Positions 1 to 6,700 of a stretch of DNA of 7,941 bases are shown here, piece after piece. Origin of the DNA: Planctomycetota bacterium (GTDB taxonomy: Bacteria > Planctomycetota > B143-G9); contig QNBY01000043.1 of assembly GCA_003644275.1 (NCBI GenBank), positions 1 through 7,941 of the forward strand, written 5' to 3'. Both the position numbers and the translations under genes were made by a program. Within the stretch, counting starts at the first letter, position 1, and each line of letters starts with the position of its first letter. A model generated the notes under the pieces. The model saw nothing but the letters and a program-made list of their open reading frames with translations. It ran no database searches and was not told where the DNA came from.

Positions 1-3000
1 GAAGTCATCGACAAGCTCACCTTCTCCAACAAGCAGGTGGACCAGACGGGATGGTCCCACAGCGACATGGGCAACAACTGGCGCACCTATTCCTACAACT
101 CCAACATCCACCTGCTCTGTTACGTCAACGGCTACTCCAACCAGCACTTCTACTACTACATGACCTCCTCCGTGACGCTCGACAAGCCCGAGTGCGCCCT
201 CTCATACGACTGGGCCCACTACAAGCGCTCCTCCTACACCGAGAACCTCAAGGTGGAGGTGTCCACCGACGGCAGCACCTGGACCGTCCTCTACGACCAC
301 GCGGCCAACAACGACATCAACTACTGGACCGGCGGCTCTTCCTACTACTATCCCTCCAGCTTCAAGACCAAGACCGTCAGCCTCGCCGACTACGTCGGCC
401 AGAGCGTTTACATCCGCTTCCACGTGGACACCGGCTCCAACGCCCGCTACTCCATCTTCCTCGACAACATCGTCATCACCGCCAAGCAGTCCTACGCGGG
501 GGCCGACCGCGATTTCACGATCAACTCCGCCTGGGGCAACCCAATTCCCTCCGGCACGGTCACCTACACCTACGGCGACCAGGCGAACGCCTCCATCCCC
601 GAACAGTACGTCTATCCCGCAGGCTCGACCACCGAGAGATACGTGTACGCCGGCTTCATCGGGACCGGTTCGGTTCCCGCCTCGGGCACCGCGTCCACGG
701 TCTCGTTCAGGATATACCGCACTTCCACCGTCACCTGGCTGTGGAGGCACGAGTACCGTTACGAAATTTCCTCTCCCAACGACCTGGGCTCGCCCGATCC
801 GCTCGGCGTTCACTGGTACGAGGAAGGCACCGAGCACACCTTCGGGGTCACCGAGGACCCCGCCCCCGGCGTGGTGGACGGCACCCGCTGGGTCTGTGAC
901 GGCTTCGAGGGCACCGGCGACTTCCCGCCCACCGGCTTCACCAACACCTCCACCACCACCGTCACCCAGCCCTCCACCCTCAGGTGGAAGTGGAGGATAC
1001 AGTACCGCCTCACCATCATCAATCCCCCCGGCGCGGACATTGGCAACATCTCCCCGCCGGTCGGTGAGTACTGGTTCGACGAGGGCGGAACGCAGGACGT
1101 CACGGCCGACGCCTTCTACGACACAGGCCTCGGCGTCTCCTACGTCAACAGGGGCTGGAAGGGCACCGGCTCCGTCGAGGATTCCGACGTCAACTCCGGC
1201 ACCGTGACCATCACGCAGCCTTCCACCCTCACGTGGCAGTGGACGAAGCAGTACTTCCTCACCATCGTCTCCGAACACGGCCAGGTCACGGGCGATTCCC
1301 CCGGCTGGTACGTGGAGGGGACCGAGGTATCCCTCGGCGTGGACACCCCTTACGTCGAGTCCGAGAACGTCCGCTACCAGGCCGTCGGCTGGACCGGAAG
1401 CGGCTCGATAGGCGACGGCAGCGGCACCTCCACCGGCGCCTTCACCATGACCGCCCCCACCCGCGTGGAGTGGACCTGGGTGCGCGAGAACCGCGTGGTG
1501 TTCGACGCCAACTACGGCAACGTGGACCCGCCCGAGGCGTGGGTGGTCCAGGACGGCACCGTCACGGCCACCGCCGAACCCCCCGAGACCGGCGCCGCCA
1601 AGCGCTTCGCCTGGACCGGCTGGACCGGCGGCCCCGCGGGAGCGAACCCCATGGGCGCCACCACCGAGACCTTCACCATCACCGAGCCCTGCACCATAAC
1701 CGCCCACTGGTTCGCGGAGTTCTACGTCGAGGTAACGGCCGCCAACGGCTCCCTCGCCGCCGATTACAGCGGCTGGTACGCGGAGTTCAGCGAGGTCTCC
1801 ATCACCGCCGTCCCGCCCGAGGCGCCCGACGGCATCCGCTACGTCCCCGGCTGGGACGGAACCGGCAACGGCAGCGTAACGCTCGAAGCCGCCCCCGACA
1901 CCCCCGACACCGTCACCCTCCACGTCTTCGAAGCGCTCACCGAACAAGTCACCTGGGTGGAGCAGTTCCGCTTCCGAATAGCCGATCCCCAGGGCTTCGG
2001 CCATCCCGATCCGCCCGCGGGCGACTACTGGTACTTCTCCGGCGAGCGGGTGGAGGGCGGCATAGACTTCTTCACCGGCCTCTACGTCTGCACCGGCTAC
2101 ACGGGCACGGGCTCGCTCGATTCCTCCTCCAAGCCCTGGTACTCCTTCATCATCACCGAGCCCTCCTCCATTACCTTCCATTGGGCCATTCCCGAGGTGG
2201 TCCCCGGCGACGAGTGGACGGCCCCCCGCGCGGTCACCTCGGCCGTGAAGGGCAAGGCGGTGAAGCTCGTCCGCAGGCCCGACGGCTCGCCCTTCATCGT
2301 GTTCCACAACCCCGTCACTGGCACCGTCGAGGCGGCCTACGCGGAGGACGGGGAGTGGCGCACCGAGACGATAGACCACGTGGGTCCCGAAACCCCCGGC
2401 ATAGCCCTCGGCCTGAACTCCGAAGGCATACCCTTCGTCGCCTACATGGACGGGGACGACGACATCTTCAAGTGCGCCTTCAGGGACGACGACGGCTGGG
2501 TGATCACCGAGGTGGACGACGCCCCCGGCGCGGGCCGCTGGTGCAGCATCGCCTTTCTGAACGGGGAGTTCCCCGTCATCGCCTACTACGTCGCCGGAAC
2601 CGGCGACCTCCGCTTCGCCGCGATGCTCCTCCTCAAGCCGGAGGAAGGGATAAACTGGGGCGTCACCACGGTGGACGAGGAAGGCAACGTCGGCCTCTAC
2701 TGCTCCCTCGCCCTCACCCCCAACTGGGGCGAGCCCCGCATCGCGTACTACGACTCCACCAACGGCTGCGTCAAGATCGCCTCCCGCTTCAAGAACGACA
2801 CGGTCTGGACCATCGAGCGCGTCACCCCCGACGACGGCGACTACGGAATAAACACCTCCCTCGGTCTGGACCCGGCCGGCAAGGCGATGATAACCTTCCA
2901 GCAGAACACCGTCACCGTCAACCGCCAGGGCCTCATGTTCGCCCGTGAACTCGCCGACGGCTGGCAGGTGTACACCCTCGACGACGAGGGCATCACCGGC

Positions 3001-3528
3001 TTCGACGCCGCCCTCGCCGTGGACGCCCACGGCTGGCCCCACATCGTTTACAACGACTTCGGCTCCCTCTTCTACGCCCGCTACAACGGCGAGAGCTGGA
3101 TAATAACCGAGGTGGACGAGGGCGAGGCGGCCTACGGCACCGCCATCTCCCTCACCCCCGCGGGCAAGCCCGGCCTCGCCTACTGGAACGCCGGCGCGCT
3201 CTACTACGTGGACGTCGAGGGCGACCACTACGACGGCGAACTCGTCAACCGCTACACCGAGACCGCCGACAAGAACGCCGCCGATGAGACCGCGGGCGGC
3301 GGGGGCGGAGGCTGCTTCGTGGCCACCGCCGCTTTCGGCTCCATGAGCGCCGCCGCCGTCGCCGACCTCTGCTCCTTCCGCGACGCCGCCCTCTCCGCGA
3401 GCCTCACCGGTGGAACGCTCGTCGGCCTCTATTACGCCGTCTCGCCGGCCATCGCCCGGAGGGAGACCGAGCGCCCCGCCGTCGCCGCCGTCGTCAGGGC
3501 GGTCGTCGGGCGGCTCGCCGTCCGCTGA
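1..3528 (+). CDS. Giant secreted/surface protein, 5' partial: jelly-roll, seven InlB-B-like repeats, seven-bladed propeller, CFI-box C-terminus
   Basis: The frame is open from base 1 to a TGA at 3526-3528, giving a 1175-residue fragment. The true start is upstream; the GTG at 37 lies inside a domain and is not a credible start. Residues (window codon 1 = residue 1) about 1-161 form a MAM/jelly-roll-like beta domain with an Asp-box-like STDGSTW and the ending FLDNIVITA. About 168-728 hold seven repeats of the divergent InlB B-repeat type, most with GW/GF/GY.GTGS. About 738-1079 form a seven-bladed propeller (FVAY, IAYYDSTNG and HIVY strands). A linker ending in six glycines precedes Cys1105, which opens CFVATAAFGS and a C-terminal region containing FRD, LVGLYY and SPAIA. 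Aligned with the downstream paralogue, about 125 residues are missing, probably the signal peptide and an Fn3-like domain. No catalytic residues are recognised; a binding or adhesion role at the cell surface is inferred. It ends in a strong terminator, so it is separate from the next gene. Confidence 0.93.
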   Translation, partial: EVIDKLTFSNKQVDQTGWSHSDMGNNWRTYSYNSNIHLLCYVNGYSNQHFYYYMTSSVTLDKPECALSYDWAHYKRSSYTENLKVEVSTDGSTWTVLYDHAANNDINYWTGGSSYYYPSSFKTKTVSLADYVGQSVYIRFHVDTGSNARYSIFLDNIVITAKQSYAGADRDFTINSAWGNPIPSGTVTYTYGDQANASIPEQYVYPAGSTTERYVYAGFIGTGSVPASGTASTVSFRIYRTSTVTWLWRHEYRYEISSPNDLGSPDPLGVHWYEEGTEHTFGVTEDPAPGVVDGTRWVCDGFEGTGDFPPTGFTNTSTTTVTQPSTLRWKWRIQYRLTIINPPGADIGNISPPVGEYWFDEGGTQDVTADAFYDTGLGVSYVNRGWKGTGSVEDSDVNSGTVTITQPSTLTWQWTKQYFLTIVSEHGQVTGDSPGWYVEGTEVSLGVDTPYVESENVRYQAVGWTGSGSIGDGSGTSTGAFTMTAPTRVEWTWVRENRVVFDANYGNVDPPEAWVVQDGTVTATAEPPETGAAKRFAWTGWTGGPAGANPMGATTETFTITEPCTITAHWFAEFYVEVTAANGSLAADYSGWYAEFSEVSITAVPPEAPDGIRYVPGWDGTGNGSVTLEAAPDTPDTVTLHVFEALTEQVTWVEQFRFRIADPQGFGHPDPPAGDYWYFSGERVEGGIDFFTGLYVCTGYTGTGSLDSSSKPWYSFIITEPSSITFHWAIPEVVPGDEWTAPRAVTSAVKGKAVKLVRRPDGSPFIVFHNPVTGTVEAAYAEDGEWRTETIDHVGPETPGIALGLNSEGIPFVAYMDGDDDIFKCAFRDDDGWVITEVDDAPGAGRWCSIAFLNGEFPVIAYYVAGTGDLRFAAMLLLKPEEGINWGVTTVDEEGNVGLYCSLALTPNWGEPRIAYYDSTNGCVKIASRFKNDTVWTIERVTPDDGDYGINTSLGLDPAGKAMITFQQNTVTVNRQGLMFARELADGWQVYTLDDEGITGFDAALAVDAHGWPHIVYNDFGSLFYARYNGESWIITEVDEGEAAYGTAISLTPAGKPGLAYWNAGALYYVDVEGDHYDGELVNRYTETADKNAADETAGGGGGGCFVATAAFGSMSAAAVADLCSFRDAALSASLTGGTLVGLYYAVSPAIARRETERPAVAAVVRAVVGRLAVR
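502..2184 (+). repeat. Seven divergent InlB-B-type repeats in gene 1 (protein level)
   Basis: Seven consecutive units of about 75-85 residues follow one plan: a strand such as LTI.S..G, then WY..G, an aromatic/RY strand, GW.GTGS, a Thr/Ser-rich stretch, and a closing TLTW.W..QY that runs into the next unit. The GTGS-position motifs in order are FIGTGS, FEGTGD, WKGTGS, WTGSGS, WTGGPAG, WDGTGNGS and YTGTGS. This matches the Divergent InlB B-repeat family (Flg_new_2), which builds elongated stalks in bacterial surface proteins. Units differ widely in DNA sequence, so this is an old array and not a recent tandem expansion. Unit 6 has an extra segment (from about PDTPDTVT to EQVTW) that is also present in unit 6 of the paralogue. 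Confidence 0.85.
2212..3237 (+). repeat. Seven-bladed beta-propeller region of gene 1 (protein level)
   Basis: Seven units follow the pattern S.AL...G.P.IAYY....L.YA.....W.IT.VD. They begin near GKAVKLVRR, PGIALGLNS, RWCSIAFLN, LYCSLALTP, INTSLGLDP, FDAALAVDA and YGTAISLTP. The last unit stops at LYYVDVEGD and lacks the W.IT.VD strand. The segment EWTAPRAVTSA before the first unit has the form of that missing strand, so the ring is probably closed Velcro-fashion. Propellers of this type usually bind ligands; none can be named here, and no glycosidase or hydrolase active-site pattern was recognised. Confidence 0.75.
3295..3525 (+). other. Gly6-Cys CFI-box C-terminal domain of gene 1
   Basis: Six glycine codons (3295-3312) precede Cys (3313-3315) and the box CFVATAAFGS. 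Further on come FRD, LVGLYY and SPAIA, then an Arg-ending tail (residues 1105-1175). This matches what I know as the CFI-box-CTERM domain, found at the ends of large exported proteins and usually beginning CFIATAAYGS. Its exact role is not settled to my knowledge; a sorting, anchoring or processing signal is inferred from position and from the glycine linker. Confidence 0.8.
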
Positions 3529-3551
3529 CCCTCTTTCCCGCAGGCGCTTTC

Positions 3552-3579
3552 GAGGGGGGAGCCTCGGCTCCCCCTTTTT
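3552..3579 (+). terminator. Rho-independent terminator of gene 1
   Basis: Bases 3553-3562 pair with 3567-3576 (ten pairs, one G-T, mostly G-C) around a four-base loop. The T-run 3575-3579 overlaps the 3' arm. It lies 24 bases after the gene 1 stop. The opposite strand has no T-run after the hairpin, so it acts in the + direction only. It insulates gene 1 from gene 2. Confidence 0.88.
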
Positions 3580-3602
3580 GTGCAACGGTGCCCCCCTTCC
3601 GC

Positions 3603-3617
3603 CCTACATAATGTAGG
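3603..3617. promoter_or_regulatory. Candidate operator: 15-base inverted repeat upstream of gene 2 promoter
   Basis: CCTACAT and ATGTAGG are perfect 7-base arms around a single central A. The symmetry extends outward to CG at both ends (3600-3619) if one extra C in the left arm is allowed. It lies 18 bases upstream of the -35 box, a position typical of an activator or repressor site. The TACA...TGTA core resembles BlaI/CopY-type boxes, but the spacing is three bases instead of two, so no regulator is assigned. Confidence 0.45.
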
Positions 3618-3635
3618 CGAAAGGCCAAAAAATGC

Positions 3636-3664
3636 TTGACGCTGGCCCGCTCGAACAATAAAAT
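3636..3664 (+). promoter_or_regulatory. Sigma70-type promoter of gene 2
   Basis: The -35 box is TTGACG (3636-3641) and the -10 box is TAAAAT (3659-3664), each matching five of six consensus bases. They are separated by exactly 17 bases. A short A-run (3627-3632) just upstream could act as an UP-like element. This is one of the few AT-rich patches in very GC-rich DNA. Transcription would start near 3671, leaving a leader of about 31 bases. Confidence 0.82.
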
Positions 3665-3690
3665 CAAGTGTTACCGTTCCGAACTCCTCG

Positions 3691-3696
3691 AGGAGG
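3691..3696 (+). promoter_or_regulatory. Shine-Dalgarno of gene 2, inside a 12-base palindrome
   Basis: A perfect AGGAGG sits five bases before the ATG at 3702 and fixes the start there. The more upstream in-frame TTG at 3636 coincides with the -35 box and is excluded. The site overlaps the perfect palindrome CTCCTCGAGGAG (3684-3695), which could form a small hairpin (CTCC/GGAG, loop TCGA) that hides part of the ribosome site. Confidence 0.9.
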
Positions 3697-3701
3697 ACGA
3701 T

Positions 3702-6700
3702 ATGCTTCGCAAGCTGTCGATGATTCTGCTGTTTCTCGCCGTGTGCTCGTGGGCGGGAACCGCCCTTGCGGCCTACACTCCCACGCCCACCCAGCCGGCG
3801 AACGCCTCCACCAACCTCACGCCCGACAACCTCGTCTTCTCCTGGCAGGCGCCGAGCGATCCGGTGGATTCCTACAAGCTCCAGATCGCCTTAGACAGCT
3901 CCTTCACCGACATCCTCTTCGACTACACCGTCTCCGCAGGCGCCACCTCCCGAACCGTCAGCGGCCTCCCCGGATTGAAGACCATCTACTGGCGCGTGGT
4001 GGGCGTCGAGAACGGAAACGAACACCCCTCCGCCGCCTTCTACTTCACCACCGTATCCGACGGCGAGACCTACACCAAACAAATGCTCAAGGACGACTTC
4101 TCGAGCGGCCTCGCCAACTGGACCGTAACCGGCAACACGAGTTACCTCACCACGACTTCGAACGCCGCGTTCGGCGGCATGGTGCGCGCCAGGAACTGGT
4201 CCTACTACTACGGCACCAACGCCACGATGACCCGCACCGTCTCCACCGTTCCCGGCATCTACACATTGAAGTACAAGTGGGCGCACCAGTACATGTCGTG
4301 GTACTCGGGCGACAGGCTCACCGTCTCCTGGTCCCAGGACGGCGGAAGCACCTTCACCACCCTCCTCGACCTCACCGGCTCCGCCTTCCACAGCGCCAAC
4401 ATCGGCTACAGCTCCCCCCCCACTTCTTCTTCCCAGTGGAAACAGCAGAGCCACACGCTCAACGTGACGGGCACCTCCATCGTCCTGCGCTTCTACTTCC
4501 GCAGCGGCTGGGGCCCCGACGCCTTCCTGGACGACGTGGTGGTGGAAGCCCCCGGCCGCCCGCTCACCGTCGTGTCCGCTCACGGCAACCCCTCCCCCTC
4601 CGGCACCACCGATTACTTCGTGGGAGATACGGTGAGCGCCTCCGTCGAGTCCGTCGTTTACGCCTCCGCCGCGGCGGACCACCGCTACGTCTGCACCGGC
4701 TGGACCGGCACCGGCTCGGTCCCCGACACCGGCACCGGCAACTCCGTCACCTTCAAGATATACCGAACCTCCACCCTCACCTGGCAGTGGCGGGAGGAAT
4801 ACATACTCGTCGTGTCCTCCGACAACAACCTCGGAAACATATCCCCTTCCGGCACCACCTGGTGGGCCGCAGGCGCTTCCGTTACGGTGACGAACTCCCT
4901 CCCCACCGTCCCCACCGGCACCGACGGCATCCGCTGGTACAACTACGGCTACGAGGGCACCGGAAGCGCGCCCTCCTCCGGCTTCGGCCAGAGCGTCACC
5001 TTCACCATCAACGAGCCCAGCACCCTCACCTTCAAGTGGGAGTACCAGTACAGGCTCACGGTGACCAATCCGCCGCACGTCGGCAATCCCACCCCGCCGG
5101 AGGGCGAGAGCTGGTACAGCGGCGGCGCGAGGATATCCTTCTCCGTCGATCCCTTCGTCAACCTCGGCACGGGCGCGGCCTACACCTGTCTCGGCTGGCG
5201 CGGCACGGGCTCGATAAGCGACGGTGAGGGCAACAGCGGAACCGCCACCATAAACATGGTCTCCACCCTCGAATGGCGCTGGCTCGCCCAGTATTACCTC
5301 ACCGTCATCTCCCGCTTCGGCAAGACCTCCGGCGCCGAGCCCGGCTGGTACGACGAGGATTCGGTGGTCAGCATAAGCTGCGGCCAGTTCTACAACGAAA
5401 CGGACGACATCCGCTACGAGTGCAGGGGCTGGCACGGCGAAGGCTCCATCTTCGACGGCATCGGCCTCTCCACAGGCGAGTTCCGCATCGTCGCCCCCAC
5501 CCTCGTGGAGTGGCAGTGGTACAAGCAGTACAAGGTCACGGTGGGAGCGAACCACGGCTCCACCACGCCTTCCGGAGAACTCTGGGTGGACGACGGCGCC
5601 ACCCTCGGCCTGGCGGCCATCCCGCCCCTGAACACGCCCACCACCCGTTATTCCTGGGCCGGCTGGGTCGGCACCGGCCTGCCGGACTCCCCCTCCGGCA
5701 ACATAAACGACAACTTCGTCATCACCGGCGTCTCCTCCTTCACGGCGATATGGAACGTGGAGTTCTACGTCACCGTGATCGCCGACCAGGGAACCCTCGG
5801 CGGCAACTACGACGGCTGGTACCCCGAAGGCGCAACCCTCGACATAGACGCCTTCCCGCCCCCCGCCGACGAGGGACACCGCTACGTTCCCGGCTGGCGC
5901 GGCACGGGCGACGGCTCGGTGACTTACCCCGCCCGTCCCGACACGCCTTCCTCCGTCACCGTCGCCGTCAACTCGCCCATCGTGGAGGAAGTCTACTGGG
6001 TGGCTCAGGTGGCCTTCGACATCGCGGTGCCCCAGGGTCTCACCGACACCGTCCCGCCCGTCGGCCGCAACTGGTACTTCATCGGCGACCTCGTGGAGGG
6101 TTACGCGCCCTTCGACGTGAACGGCATCCGGTGCACCGGCTACGACGGAACCGGCTCCCTCCCCTCTTCCGACCTCCCGTGGTTCTCCTTCGTGATAACC
6201 GAGCCCTCCAGCGCCACCTTCCATTACGACCTCCCCGTCGAGACGCCCAGTTTCGAATGGGCCGCTCCCGAGACGGTCGCCTCCGCCGTCCACGGCAAGG
6301 TGGTGGCCCTGGCCCGCAAGCACGCCGACGGCTCGCCCGTCATCGTCTTCCACAATCCCGCCACCGGAACCCTCGAGTCCGCCTACTACTTCAGCGGCAT
6401 GTGGTACGCCCAGACCATAGACCGCATCGGCTCCGGCGAGACCTGCGTCTCCCTCGTCGTGGACAAGGACGACGTCCCCCACGTGGTGTACTACGACACC
6501 GTCTCACGCCAGCTCAAGTACGCCTTCCTCGACAGCAACCTCTGGCGGACGCTCACGGTGGATCCCACCCCCGGCGCGGGGCGCTTCAACTCCCTCGCGC
6601 TCGACCGCTTCGGTACGCTCCACGTCGCCTACTACAACCTCGATGACTCCAGCCTCTACTACGCGCGTTCCGGCGGCGCCGCCGCGGCGGGCAAGGCCGA

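Noticed and set aside
2746..2766. A 21-base identical stretch shared with 6795-6815, as a possible recombination or mobile-element repeat
   Set aside because: It encodes the conserved blade 4 strand YYDSTNG in both paralogues; flanking DNA diverges at synonymous sites, so protein-level conservation explains it.
1233..2948. A 571-codon Arg/His-rich + strand frame inside gene 1 (similar at 3668-5227 and 5273-6646)
   Set aside because: Extremely Arg-rich, low-complexity translation out of frame with the supported gene, with no ribosome site and no domains; a composition artefact.
202..3585. A very long open frame on the minus strand opposite gene 1 (and similar ones at 3891-6482 and 6504-7739)
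   Set aside because: The + strand encodes clear repeats and, in gene 2, a signal peptide. The minus frames give Gly/Val/Ala/Glu-rich sequence without domains and arise from the GC-rich third positions of the real genes.
3591..3600. C-run and T-rich patch after the terminator as a second terminator
   Set aside because: It cannot form a stable hairpin followed by a T-run.
3636..3701. A longer start for gene 2 at the TTG at 3636
   Set aside because: That TTG is the -35 box of the promoter. The added 22 residues would hide the signal peptide, and the ATG at 3702 has a perfect Shine-Dalgarno.
3744..3746. Cys15 of gene 2 as a lipoprotein cysteine
   Set aside because: The preceding LAV does not fit a lipobox, which needs Gly, Ala or Ser just before Cys, and a good signal peptidase I site (ALA) follows at residue 23.
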